From DASUGC01 sp035606665 (GTDB taxonomy: Bacteria; Acidobacteriota; Vicinamibacteria; Vicinamibacterales; SCN-69-37): a stretch of DNA of 64,000 bases. Within the stretch, counting starts at the first letter, position 1; each line of letters starts with the position of its first letter. The DNA lies in contig DATNEY010000039.1 of the NCBI GenBank assembly GCA_035606665.1, positions 1 to 64,000 of the forward strand, given 5' to 3'. The notes under the pieces are model-generated. The model had not been told where the DNA came from. It saw nothing but the letters and a program-made list of their open reading frames with translations, and did no database searches. Of this stretch, positions 6,672 through 15,955 are shown in pieces. The translations under genes and the position numbers were made by a program.

Positions 6672-9125
6672 CTACCTGAAATTACGCACGCGCTCGAACG
6701 CGCGCTTCAGTTCCTCGATCTTCTCAGGCGACCCGGTAAACAGGCCCTCCGGGAACTTGGTCGCATGGGAGATCATCTCGGCGTAGATCGGGCCGCTCTG
6801 ATACAGATTCAGACCAAGACCCGCGAGGTACTGCAGCCGCAGGTTCCGGTCGCGGTTGATCTGAACGTCCGCGAGCCAGGGCGCCAGATCGGACGGCTGT
6901 CCGGCATACGTCGCGAACAGGTCGGTGATCGATCCGAAGCCCGTCTCCTGCAGTGACTGCGCGACCTGTGCGAATTCCTGGCTCTGGTACTTGGCTTCCA
7001 TCGCGTCGAGGTCGATCTTGATGGGTTCCAGCTGACCCATGAGCACGAGATCGTAGCCCTGGCCGTTGTTCGTGTTGCCCCAGACGACGCTGTTCGGGAA
7101 CGCCTTGAAAAAGGTGCCGATCTCGCTCTTGACCGCTGCTTCGTTGCTCTCATAGAGCTGAACGAACAGGGTCACCACGCCGCCGGGATTGAGCTTCTTC
7201 TTGACGAGCTCAAAGAACTCTTCGGTGTAGAGCGTCGCGGCTCCCTTGACCCAGGGATCGAGCGGATCCGACGTGATGGCATCGAACTTCTGATTGGTGG
7301 TCAGCAGGAAGTGCCGGGCGTCGTCGATATGGATGGTGACCTTCTTGTTCGGCGGCGCGCCTCTTTCGTCGCCGACCACCGAATAATTGTGCATCCAGAA
7401 GTACCTGGCGACCGATCGCGGGACCAACGGTTCGATCTCGGCGATCGTCATCGTCTTCACGCGCGGACCGATGCTGACGGCGCCCGCGGTGACACCGGCG
7501 CCGCACCCGATGACGAGGGCGTTGCTCGGCGTACTCGGAATCAAGTGCGTCAAATGCCCGAGCATGCGCTGGAGGCGCATGTCCTGCGGCTCGCTCGACG
7601 CCTGAACCTTGCCGGCGTTGTGGTAGTTCCGCACGCCGTTTGACATCTCCGAGACCGCGACGGACGCATTCAGTCCTTCTTCGGCATAAATAATGTTGCT
7701 GAGGCCCACCCACGTCGCCGAGTACCGGCCATAAGCGATAAGAAGCCGCGGCAGGTCCGGCACGGTCCGGGCCAGCAATCCAGCACCAGCGGTGGCCACC
7801 ACCAGAAGTACTGTTGGTCCCCAGTTGAGTTGACCGCGGCCTGTCTCACCCGCCGCGACTGGCGCGAGCAGCATCAACGCCGACACCGCGGAGAAGACGA
7901 TGAGCACCTGCATCGAGGTGTGCGTGCCGAGCCACGTCACGAGCAGGAGTCCGCTCGCAACGGAACCGAGGATCGCACCGACGGTGTTGGCTGCGTAAAC
8001 GCCGCCCACCAGACGGCCGGGGTCTTGGCCGGGGGCTGCGACGGCCGCGAGGGCCAGCGGAAAGCTCATTCCCCACAGAATCGCTCCAGGCAACACGACC
8101 CAGAGGCAACGAACGAGATCGATCTGGAAGGTGAACCAGGGATCAACGTTCTGAGGATTGATTGGCCAGTACGGCATCGAGGCCATGAGCATGTAGCCCG
8201 CCCAGGCCAGCGCGCCGCACAGCATCATCTGCGCCCAGCCCAGCGCCATGCGTGGGTTGTCCGTTGTTCTCGCGATGCCCGCGCCAATGCTGCTGCCGAT
8301 GCCGAGACCAAACAGGAAGCCGCCGAGGATCAGCGAGAAGGTGTACGCGGTCGCTCCAAACGTCAGCGACAGAAGCCGCGTCCACAGCACCTGCGCGGCG
8401 AGCGCGGTGAAGCCGGACATCGCGATCGCGATATAGACCGTGCGTGCTCCCGGCGCGCGGCGGACGTCGCCCGTCTCGGCTTCCGGCGCGGCGCCTGGTG
8501 TGATTCTCGAGAGCAGGAGGCCGAGCAACGCCACTGTCACGTTGAGCGCGACGGCGACGTACGACGCGATCGCCATGTCGAACACGCGCAGCAGGTAGAA
8601 GCCGGCGAGCAGGCTGCCGATGACCGCGCCGCCGATGTTGCCGCCGTAGAAATAGCCCAGCCATGCCACACCAGAGGGCGTGGTCTTGACCCAGCGGGAC
8701 ACGGCCGGAAGCGTTGCTCCCATCATGAACGTCGGCGGCAACAGGCAGATCGCCGCGACGATGGCGCGGACGGCGATGTGACCGCCGCCGATCCAGACGT
8801 AGAGGCCATTGACGAGCGGCATGCCGAACAGGAGGATCAGGCCCATGAAGCCGATTCCCAGCTCGAGGTACGCGTAGATCTTCAGCGGATGGTGGTTTCC
8901 GCCGACGTACCGGGGCAGGAGGTAACTGCCAAGGCACATGCCGCCCATGAACGTGCCAAGGAGCACGCCCAGCGACACTGAGGACGACCCGATGACGAGC
9001 TGCAGAAGCTGGAACCACACAACTTCATAGATCAGAGCCGCGCAGCCGCTGCCGACGAACAGCAGCAGCATGGCGGGCAAGTACTTGCGGATCGGGTCGT
9101 TCTGAGCGGCATTCCGGTCGTTCAT
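6672..9125 (-). CDS. Fused membrane-transporter-like / spermidine-synthase-like protein
   Basis: The 817-residue protein has two parts. Residues about 15-470 form a string of hydrophobic helices of the MFS-like kind. Residues about 490-817 form a cytosolic spermidine-synthase-type Rossmann domain with VIGCGAGVTAGAV near 538, then EIEPLVPR, IDDARHFL and TSDPLDPWVKGAATLYTEEFF. The fused class is common in Acidobacteriota and Deltaproteobacteria; its reaction is not established, and true polyamine synthesis is unlikely for many members. It heads the operon with the three unknown secreted proteins and follows a VWA protein by 75 bp. Confidence 0.8.
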   Translation of the reverse strand: MNDRNAAQNDPIRKYLPAMLLLFVGSGCAALIYEVVWFQLLQLVIGSSSVSLGVLLGTFMGGMCLGSYLLPRYVGGNHHPLKIYAYLELGIGFMGLILLFGMPLVNGLYVWIGGGHIAVRAIVAAICLLPPTFMMGATLPAVSRWVKTTPSGVAWLGYFYGGNIGGAVIGSLLAGFYLLRVFDMAIASYVAVALNVTVALLGLLLSRITPGAAPEAETGDVRRAPGARTVYIAIAMSGFTALAAQVLWTRLLSLTFGATAYTFSLILGGFLFGLGIGSSIGAGIARTTDNPRMALGWAQMMLCGALAWAGYMLMASMPYWPINPQNVDPWFTFQIDLVRCLWVVLPGAILWGMSFPLALAAVAAPGQDPGRLVGGVYAANTVGAILGSVASGLLLVTWLGTHTSMQVLIVFSAVSALMLLAPVAAGETGRGQLNWGPTVLLVVATAGAGLLARTVPDLPRLLIAYGRYSATWVGLSNIIYAEEGLNASVAVSEMSNGVRNYHNAGKVQASSEPQDMRLQRMLGHLTHLIPSTPSNALVIGCGAGVTAGAVSIGPRVKTMTIAEIEPLVPRSVARYFWMHNYSVVGDERGAPPNKKVTIHIDDARHFLLTTNQKFDAITSDPLDPWVKGAATLYTEEFFELVKKKLNPGGVVTLFVQLYESNEAAVKSEIGTFFKAFPNSVVWGNTNNGQGYDLVLMGQLEPIKIDLDAMEAKYQSQEFAQVAQSLQETGFGSITDLFATYAGQPSDLAPWLADVQINRDRNLRLQYLAGLGLNLYQSGPIYAEMISHATKFPEGLFTGSPEKIEELKRAFERVRNFR

Positions 9126-9200
9126 AAGTCCGGGGATCGTATTACAAACGACGGGAACGACGCGAACAAATGGGACGACGCGAATTGGCGGCTTCCCGCG

Positions 9201-11228
9201 CTAGCGGATCCGAAACACCAGATCGGAGCGTGTCTTTGCGCCGTCAGGGCGCTCGGCGGAGATGCTGAGGAGGTAAGAGCCCCGCGTGAGTTTCTCCAGC
9301 GGCAGGGCCAGTTGGAACGGCGCGCTCCGGCCGGCGTCGAACGACGAGGCCGCAATTTCACCGGCCTGCTCCCAGACCTTCTGGTCCGAGACGTTGATGA
9401 TCTGAGCCATCGTCTTCAGCGCGGCAGGCGGCGCGGTACCTCCCTGGTTGACGCGCGTGTACGCCAGCAATGTGTCAGCAGGCGCGAAATCCCTGAGCGT
9501 AGTCGGCACGATTGGAAACAACGGCGCGAGCACGTCAGATTGACCGGCGGTCCGGGGCGTGCCAAGGACGATGTTCGACAGCGCGACGTTCCGCCGGGCC
9601 AGATCCGGCACCTCGAGATCGGCGTACACCGTCCCGCTCGCGTCGAGGGACTGACTGGTGGCATTCAGCCGCAGCTCGTACCTGCCAGGCGCCAGTGAGA
9701 ACTTCTGGAACACCTCGTAGCGCAACTGATCGGTCGTCGCGGGCGGTAAGGCGATCGCCAGCTTCTCCTGTGTCGGCGGTCCGGGACTTCCCCGTTCGTC
9801 ATAGATCGTCCGGATGAGCGTCAGCGTATCCGCGCCGGAAATCCTGGTACCAGGCGTGCGGACCGCGAGGATGACGCCGATGTCGACCGACTTACCATCC
9901 GCTGACTGCCCGATGGGAATCGCCTGGACCCGCAACGCGAGCGCTGCGGCGCTCGACATGCCCGTGAGTCCCAGTTCACTCGGCGGCGGCGCGGTTTCCC
10001 CATCGCGCCGACCGGACTCGTCGGGCGCATAAAACCCCGATCGTGTCCGCACGGTGAGGCTCGGCTTGTTGACCTTCACCTCAATCCGTCTGAACTTTCC
10101 GTCGGGCTGGCCATTCGACGTCTGATAGCCGACGAGGTAATAACTCGTTGCCTCGACGAGCAGGCGGTCAATCTCGTAGCTCAGATCGTTCGTATTGACG
10201 ATCGCCCTGGCGCCGGTGTGATCCGCGGTGATTTCCAGAAAGTCCCGCCGCACCCTCGCCGCCTTGCCCGCGGCTTCCATGGGCATGGTGTACTCCGCCG
10301 GACGGCCGCCGCGACGAATGGGATTCTGGAGGTACCGGGAGTAGCCGTCGTAGCCTGCGGGATCGATCGAATGGATGTTCACGTTCGCCTGCTGCGCCCG
10401 ACGGAACACATCCTTCATGATGCTGCTGAGCTCACCGGGACAACCGCGCGTATCGGCGAAGGTCATCGGCAGTCCGATACTCACGAGAATCACGGTTTTG
10501 CGGCGATTGGGCACCGCCGCCAGGCGCGAGACGACCGTATCCAGTGTCGGAACGGTGGGTTGTGAGCGCTGGCAGTCGTTGCGCATGAGAGCCGGCGCGA
10601 ACCGCTGGGGCATGTCGCCGCCGCCGGGACCGGGCCCCATCGGACGCGACTCGATCCACTTGACCTCCGGCGGATCGAACTTGTCGATTGCGGCGAGCAG
10701 CTTCTGACGATCGCTGGTGAAGTCCTGTGTCTTGCCCGCCTGCTGCGGAAAGATAACCGCGGCCACGTCCGACGGGCTCAATGCATCGACGAGGTACCGG
10801 CCAACCGCCCGCGAGTTCAGGATCATCTCGTGGTCGTCGAACGGAATGTTCCAGTCGTCCATGACGATCGCCACGAACCGGCCATCCCCCGCCATGTCGG
10901 TGAGATCGTTGGCCGAGACATCCGGCGTCACCATCCGCATCCAGGCACTGGGCGTCGGATCCTGCTCGGCGGCCGCCATCTCGGTCACGGCCACGATGCG
11001 CTGGGCCTTGCCGTTCTCCATGACGGTGAAGTTGTCGGCCTGGAGTCCGCGCACGGGCTTGCGGTCCTTGTCGAGGACCGAGACATCCAGACGGATGACA
11101 TCGACACCGGTGCGAAAGACAGGCTGTTGCTGCTGGGGTGGCGGCGCTGTGGATTGCCCCTGCTGCGCGTGCGCAAGCAGGCTCACGCCGACGACGAGGG
11201 TGCCGGCGGCGACGAGGACTGAACGCAT
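9201..11228 (-). CDS. Secreted VWA-domain protein (VWFA-related Acidobacterial type)
   Basis: The 675-residue protein has a signal peptide (residues about 1-22) and a Q/P-rich linker. It then carries the diagnostic start VFRTGVDVIRLDVSVLDKDR with the NFTVMENGKAQ segment seen in the VWFA-related Acidobacterial domain (TIGR03436). The VWA fold spans roughly residues 95-390, with IVMDDW replacing the usual DxSxS metal site, so metal binding may be altered. The C-terminal 280 residues look beta-rich. It is probably periplasmic or surface-exposed, binding a partner protein. It lies between the GH43 gene and the spermidine-synthase-like gene on the same strand. Confidence 0.82.
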   Translation of the reverse strand: MRSVLVAAGTLVVGVSLLAHAQQGQSTAPPPQQQQPVFRTGVDVIRLDVSVLDKDRKPVRGLQADNFTVMENGKAQRIVAVTEMAAAEQDPTPSAWMRMVTPDVSANDLTDMAGDGRFVAIVMDDWNIPFDDHEMILNSRAVGRYLVDALSPSDVAAVIFPQQAGKTQDFTSDRQKLLAAIDKFDPPEVKWIESRPMGPGPGGGDMPQRFAPALMRNDCQRSQPTVPTLDTVVSRLAAVPNRRKTVILVSIGLPMTFADTRGCPGELSSIMKDVFRRAQQANVNIHSIDPAGYDGYSRYLQNPIRRGGRPAEYTMPMEAAGKAARVRRDFLEITADHTGARAIVNTNDLSYEIDRLLVEATSYYLVGYQTSNGQPDGKFRRIEVKVNKPSLTVRTRSGFYAPDESGRRDGETAPPPSELGLTGMSSAAALALRVQAIPIGQSADGKSVDIGVILAVRTPGTRISGADTLTLIRTIYDERGSPGPPTQEKLAIALPPATTDQLRYEVFQKFSLAPGRYELRLNATSQSLDASGTVYADLEVPDLARRNVALSNIVLGTPRTAGQSDVLAPLFPIVPTTLRDFAPADTLLAYTRVNQGGTAPPAALKTMAQIINVSDQKVWEQAGEIAASSFDAGRSAPFQLALPLEKLTRGSYLLSISAERPDGAKTRSDLVFRIR

Positions 11229-11283
11229 CAGAGTACGACCAGTCTACAACCTGACCGGTGGGCCCGAAGGCTCGCCTACGCAG

Positions 11284-11303
11284 GCCGGCCGTCGAGGGCC
11301 GGC
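11284..11303 (-). terminator. Stem-loop directly after the GH43 gene
   Basis: GCCGGCC (11284-11290) pairs with GGCCGGC (11297-11303) around a 6-nt loop, starting 2 nt beyond the GH43 stop codon. No T-run follows, so it is more likely an mRNA-stabilising or partial termination structure than a strong intrinsic terminator. Confidence 0.35.
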
Positions 11304-11305
11304 GA

Positions 11306-12868
11306 TTAGTCGAAGGCCCGGTACGTGAAGTCGCGGAACCGGACTTCACCGCTCCCCGCGGCATAGATCGCCGGGCAGAGGCTCAAGAACTCGTAGGCAA
11401 CGTTGTGGTGATACCCAGAGACCTCGATGACCCGGTCGTACCGGTGCCAAGTGACGCCGTCCGTGCTGTAGTGAATCGAAACGATGTGGTGATCGTTACG
11501 AAGCCGGATGCGGAGGCGGCGATCGACGCCGTCGAGCCGCGCCTGCGGCCGATCCAATCCGTAGCTATGCATGATGGTGTTGCTGTCGGAGAACCCGAGA
11601 CCGGCATAGAGGCGGCTGCTGTAGAAAAGGAGCAGCCCGGCTGTCGTGCCGGGGCTCCGTTCGATGTCGATGCTGATTTCGTACGCGTGATCGCCGGCGA
11701 TCAGGCTCAGCGGCGCTGAGTCGGCCGGACCGGTCCCCTTCCCCGCGAGGACGAGGCTGCCCTGGTCATAGCGATAACGGCCGGTGTCGGCCGCGCCACC
11801 CTTATAGAAGCCCCAGAGCGTGCCCATCCGGTTTCTCGAGAAATCGTCGGAGAGCGATTGCCCGTGCGGGACCGCCGTTCCACCGGCGGGCTTTCGAATT
11901 GGCTGACTGGCGCCCGCGGCCGTCGCACGGAACCATCCGTCAGCCGTCCACTCGATGGGCTCGAGTAGCGTCTGCCGTCCCAGCGTGTAGAAGCCGCTCT
12001 CGTACGCGTGGTACACGATGAACCACTTGCCATCCGGCGCCTCGACGAGCGTGCCGTGGCCCTTGGACCACCATCGCTCGGCCGCGGACTTCGTACGAAG
12101 GATCGGATTGTTGGGAGCGTTCTCCCAGGGTCCGTCGATCGATCGCGATCGAGCGGCGACCACCATGTGCCCGGTCGGCGGTCCGGCGGTGCCGCCCTCG
12201 GCCAGCACCATGTAGTAGTACGCGCCGCGCCGGATGATCTTCGGGCCCTCCTGAGCGAAGGCTTCGACGACCCAGTCCTCGGGATACTTCCAACCGTCGT
12301 AGACCTTCACCTGCGGTCCCGTCACGCTCAGACCATCGTCGGCGAGTGGCACGCGGTAGCCCGCGCTGAGAAACAGGTACCTGCGTCCGTCCGCGCCGAC
12401 GGCGTGTCCTGGATCGATACGGCTGATCCCGAGGTTGACGGGCTTGCTCCACGGTCCACGGATGTTGTCGGCCCAGATCACGTAGATCGCGCGCTCGGGC
12501 GTCACCGCGGGGAAATAGATGAAGTAGCGATTGTTGTGCTTGACCAGATCCGGCGCCCAGACGGAGCCGATGTTCTCAAAGAGCGCGGGGCCGATCGGTT
12601 CCCAGTTGATGAGATCCCGCGAGTGCCAGATGACGAGACCGGGATAGGCGTCGAACGATGAGAATGTCAGGTAGTAGTCAGAGCCGTCCTTGAGAATCGA
12701 CGGATCGGGATGATCGCCCGGCATGATTGGGTTCACGTAGTACCCGTTGCCGCGATCGGCCTTGCGCTGTCCTTCGATGCCACGCGCTGGGGAAACGCCC
12801 GGACGCTGCGCCGCGGCCGCGAACAGGCCTGACAGCACGAGCACGCCGACAACCCGGTGGCTGCGCAC
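11306..12868 (-). CDS. Secreted glycoside hydrolase family 43 protein (arabinan/xylan type)
   Basis: The 520-residue protein has a signal peptide (about 1-21) and a five-bladed propeller catalytic domain. The three carboxylates expected for GH43 are visible: D55 in GDHPDPS (base), D152 in RIDPGH (modulator) and E207 in AQEGPKI (acid). Residues about 345-520 resemble the beta-sandwich C-terminal module found in beta-xylosidases. GH43 enzymes invert arabinose or xylose side-chain linkages. It follows the rhamnogalacturonan acetylesterase gene by 10 bp, so rhamnogalacturonan I side chains are a likely target (inference). Confidence 0.85.
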   Translation of the reverse strand: MRSHRVVGVLVLSGLFAAAAQRPGVSPARGIEGQRKADRGNGYYVNPIMPGDHPDPSILKDGSDYYLTFSSFDAYPGLVIWHSRDLINWEPIGPALFENIGSVWAPDLVKHNNRYFIYFPAVTPERAIYVIWADNIRGPWSKPVNLGISRIDPGHAVGADGRRYLFLSAGYRVPLADDGLSVTGPQVKVYDGWKYPEDWVVEAFAQEGPKIIRRGAYYYMVLAEGGTAGPPTGHMVVAARSRSIDGPWENAPNNPILRTKSAAERWWSKGHGTLVEAPDGKWFIVYHAYESGFYTLGRQTLLEPIEWTADGWFRATAAGASQPIRKPAGGTAVPHGQSLSDDFSRNRMGTLWGFYKGGAADTGRYRYDQGSLVLAGKGTGPADSAPLSLIAGDHAYEISIDIERSPGTTAGLLLFYSSRLYAGLGFSDSNTIMHSYGLDRPQARLDGVDRRLRIRLRNDHHIVSIHYSTDGVTWHRYDRVIEVSGYHHNVAYEFLSLCPAIYAAGSGEVRFRDFTYRAFD

Positions 12869-12878
12869 GAGACTGGAT

Positions 12879-13727
12879 CTACGGAATGAGGAAGCGGCGC
12901 AGAGCCGGCACGCCGGCGATGAGCTCGCGCGTGACCATCGCCGAAAAGACGTCGGCGCCCTCGCGCCCGAGATGGGTGTAGTCGAATGCCAGTTTCGGAT
13001 CGCCCAGCGAATCCATCGTAGCGGGCGCCGGCGTCGCCGAAGGCGTGGGAGCCGGGGCCGCCGCGATCGTGGTCCCGGTCTGGAGAGCCGCCGCGATTTC
13101 CGGCGATGGAGACAGCTGAGCGAATCGCGCTGACAGCACCGGCCCGAGTGCCTGAACGGCCGCCGCCGAGTCTGTGTTCAAATCCATCACGGGCGTTCTG
13201 GTTTCCGCCCCAACCTTCTTGATCGCATCCGCCCACGGTACGAGATCGTTTGTCAGCTTGCCGTCCTTGAACTGACGCCGCGTCAAAGGCGTGACCAGAA
13301 TCGGCGTCGCTCCCTTCGCGCGCGTCTCCCGAACATACCGGGTCATGTTGCCGGGAAACTCGGTGGCCAGATCCGTCGATCGGCCGGGTTTACCGGGCTG
13401 GTCGTTGTGGCCAAACTGAATCAAAACGTAGGTCGCCGAAAAGCCCGGCGTCGACATTTCGTTCAGCGCCAGCTGCCACGACCCTTCCGCGACGTAGCTC
13501 GACGACGAACGTCCGCCACGCGCGAGATTGACGCACGCGGCAAACGACGTGAGGTGGTGCGCGCAGAAGGAACCGCCCCATCCCGACCCTGCCTGCATCG
13601 TCGAGTCGCCGATGAGAATGACTTTGATCGCCATGATTGCTTCCGCCTGCGCCTGAGCGGACGCCCAGTCCGGCTCCGTTGAAGGTGCAAGCAACGCGGC
13701 CATCAGCATCGCAGCGAGCAGGCGCAT
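12879..13727 (-). CDS. Rhamnogalacturonan acetylesterase-like SGNH hydrolase
   Basis: The 282-residue protein shows the SGNH blocks in order: IGDST (S42 nucleophile), a glycine block (NLARGGRSS), FGHND (N108) and DYTHLG (D249 and H252 of the triad). The text around them matches the family CE12 rhamnogalacturonan acetylesterases. A short N-terminal signal is present. An alanine/proline-rich insertion (about residues 220-240) precedes the DxxH block. It removes O-acetyl groups from pectin so that backbone and side-chain enzymes can act, which fits the GH43 gene next in the operon. The glycosyltransferase upstream is divergent. Confidence 0.85.
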   Translation of the reverse strand: MRLLAAMLMAALLAPSTEPDWASAQAQAEAIMAIKVILIGDSTMQAGSGWGGSFCAHHLTSFAACVNLARGGRSSSSYVAEGSWQLALNEMSTPGFSATYVLIQFGHNDQPGKPGRSTDLATEFPGNMTRYVRETRAKGATPILVTPLTRRQFKDGKLTNDLVPWADAIKKVGAETRTPVMDLNTDSAAAVQALGPVLSARFAQLSPSPEIAAALQTGTTIAAAPAPTPSATPAPATMDSLGDPKLAFDYTHLGREGADVFSAMVTRELIAGVPALRRFLIP

Positions 13728-13771
13728 GCATCCGAAGTGTACCCTGCCCTTGCGGTAGCATCGCTGCGGCC

Positions 13772-15028
13772 GTGCGCGTCCTGCTCACCTCGATTGGCTC
13801 CTTCGGCGATCTCAATCCGTACATCGGACTGGGCCTGGCGCTGAAGGAGCGCGGCCATCAGCCGGTCCTGGCGGTCTCGAAGTTCTATCAGCAAGCGGTG
13901 GAGTCGGCGGGACTCGAGTGCCGTCCGGTCGGCCCCCCTGGCGATCCGTCGGATCAGGAGACGATCCGCAGGATCATGGACCCGATTTGGGGCGCGCAGT
14001 TTCTGATCCGCGATCTGCTGATGCCGACGCTCGACGATGCCTACGAGGATCTGCTTCACGCCGCCCGCGACGCCGACGTGCTCGTCTCGCATCCATTGAC
14101 CTTCGCGGCGCCGCTGGTCGCTGAAACACTGCAGCGGCCATGGGCCGGCGCGATGCTGGCGCCCATCAGTTTCTTTTCCAGAATGGATCCTCCGGTCGTC
14201 CTCGCAACCCCCACCGCCTCATGGGTTCATCGCCGTTGGCCGCATCTCTCTCGAATGCCTATCGCCGTCGGCAGACTCGTATCGCGACCGTGGGGCAAGC
14301 CGCTGCACGCAATGAGAAAGCGTCTCCGACTCAGGCCGTGCGGCCACGTACTCTACGAGGCGCAGGTCTCACCACATCTCAATCTCGCGCTCTTCTCACG
14401 TGTGCTCGCGCAGCCGCAGCCCGACTGGCCTGTCCAGACCGTCGTTACCGGCGCGGTGCAGTACGACGCCGTACAGGGTGGCGTGTCGAAGGAGCTGTCG
14501 GCCTTTCAGGACGCCGGCCCGCCGCCCGTCGTCTTTACCCTCGGCAGCGCGGCCGTAGACGTGAAGATCGCGCCTCGCTTCTACGAGGTCAGCGCCGCCG
14601 CCGCGAAGGCACTCGGCGTTCGCGCAGTACTTCTCGCCGGTCGATCGGCGGCCAAGGCTCCGGCGCTCGCTTCACCCGACATCTTTGTTACCGACTGGGC
14701 GCCTCATTCCGATGTGTTCCCTCGCGCGGTGGCGGTGGTCCATCATGGCGGAGCCGGAACGCTCCACACCGCGCTCGCCGCCGGACGGCCGACAATCGTC
14801 GTCCCATTCGCGCACGACCAGCCCGACAACGCGTCGCGCCTCGAACGGCTCGGGATCTCCCGCACGATCTTCCCCCAGAACTACACGATTGCACGCGTCG
14901 TGAAGACGCTCCGTTCGCTACTGGATGATGGCGGCGCTGCCGAGCGGGCGCGCGCGACGGCGGAGATCGTCAGAGCCGAGCGCGGCGGAGAGTCCGCCGC
15001 CAGAGCGATCGAACGACTGGCTTCGTAG
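13772..15028 (+). CDS. GT1-family glycosyltransferase (UGT/MurG-like GT-B fold)
   Basis: Starting at the GTG at 13772 (VRVLLTSIGSFGDLNPYIGL) gives 418 residues with the standard N-terminus of macrolide and flavonoid-type glycosyltransferases; the open frame to 13637 is not needed and would overlap the divergent esterase. The C-terminal UDP-sugar signature HHGGAGTLHTALAAGRPT is near residue 326, followed by PFAHDQPDNA. It transfers an activated sugar to a small acceptor, lipid or secondary metabolite; the acceptor is unknown. There are no biosynthetic neighbours to narrow it. Confidence 0.8.
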   Translation: MRVLLTSIGSFGDLNPYIGLGLALKERGHQPVLAVSKFYQQAVESAGLECRPVGPPGDPSDQETIRRIMDPIWGAQFLIRDLLMPTLDDAYEDLLHAARDADVLVSHPLTFAAPLVAETLQRPWAGAMLAPISFFSRMDPPVVLATPTASWVHRRWPHLSRMPIAVGRLVSRPWGKPLHAMRKRLRLRPCGHVLYEAQVSPHLNLALFSRVLAQPQPDWPVQTVVTGAVQYDAVQGGVSKELSAFQDAGPPPVVFTLGSAAVDVKIAPRFYEVSAAAAKALGVRAVLLAGRSAAKAPALASPDIFVTDWAPHSDVFPRAVAVVHHGGAGTLHTALAAGRPTIVVPFAHDQPDNASRLERLGISRTIFPQNYTIARVVKTLRSLLDDGGAAERARATAEIVRAERGGESAARAIERLAS

Positions 15029-15094
15029 GGGGTTCACGCGAGCCTGAGAGGGCTGTCTTCCTGTAAGCTCACGGCTGAAAGGACCACGGATCCC

Positions 15095-15955
15095 GTGCAC
15101 CGATCAGCCCTGGCGGCAGTCTGGACGTTCGCGTTCCTGGCAGTCTTGCTCCTGATCGGGATTCATGCACAGCAGACCGTGTTCCGCTCAAGCGTCGACA
15201 GCGTTCTGCTCGACGTCTTGCCCACCGAGCGCGGCCGCATCGTCACCGACCTTCGTCCGTCGGAGGTCGAAGTTCGCGACAACGGAGTGCTGCAGTCCGT
15301 CACGTCCTTGTCAAACGAAGCCTCGTCGCTGGGCGTGTTTCTGCTGCTCGACACGAGTGGCAGTCTGACGCTGTGGGATCTCGAGCATCTTCATCGGGGC
15401 GCAGATTCGCTTGCATCCCTCCTGCGCCCGAGCGACCAGTTGAATCTCATTACTTTTTCCCAGACCGTCCGGCTTCATGGCGTGCGCACCGCCTCCACGC
15501 TGGATGCCGCGTTTTCCGGTCTCGAACCAGCGGGCACTACCGCGCTCAATGACGCCCTCGCGGCTGGGTTCCGGCTCGCCGATCGCGGCACCAACGTCCG
15601 CCCGGTGGTGATTGCGTTGAGCGACGGACGCGATACGGCGAGCTGGCTGACGGCAAAGGACGTGAACGACGCAGCCAGGATGAGTTGGGCATCGTTCTTC
15701 GGTGTCACGCCGACGGTGATGCCGGCTCCGCTGCTCGAGGACCTTGCGCAGCTCACCGGCGGCAACGTCGTCAAGCTGACGGACGACATGACGACGCTTT
15801 CGGCAGTGTTCAGGCAGATCCTGGAGCGGCTGCGGCAGCGCTACCTCGTGTCATTCACGCCGACGTCGTCCACTGCCGGCTGGCATGAGCTCGACGTCCG
15901 GGTGAAGCGATCCAGCATCACGGTGCTGGCGCGCCGCGGATACATGCGGAAATGA
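15095..15955 (+). CDS. Secreted VWA-domain protein, short form
   Basis: The 286-residue protein starts at GTG with a signal anchor (about residues 8-25). It carries the same N-terminal pattern as its neighbours (VFRSSVDSVLLDV, then VEVRDNGVLQ), followed by a VWA domain with an intact metal site DTSGS. It ends with the LRQRYLVSFTP element typical of the Acidobacterial VWA group. Its stop overlaps the next start (ATGA at 15952), so the two VWA proteins are translationally coupled and may work together. Confidence 0.8.
   Translation: MHRSALAAVWTFAFLAVLLLIGIHAQQTVFRSSVDSVLLDVLPTERGRIVTDLRPSEVEVRDNGVLQSVTSLSNEASSLGVFLLLDTSGSLTLWDLEHLHRGADSLASLLRPSDQLNLITFSQTVRLHGVRTASTLDAAFSGLEPAGTTALNDALAAGFRLADRGTNVRPVVIALSDGRDTASWLTAKDVNDAARMSWASFFGVTPTVMPAPLLEDLAQLTGGNVVKLTDDMTTLSAVFRQILERLRQRYLVSFTPTSSTAGWHELDVRVKRSSITVLARRGYMRK

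Noticed and set aside
6672..9125. Naming the fused protein as spermidine synthase (speE)
   Set aside because: The membrane-fused group often lacks polyamine activity; only the fold can be stated.
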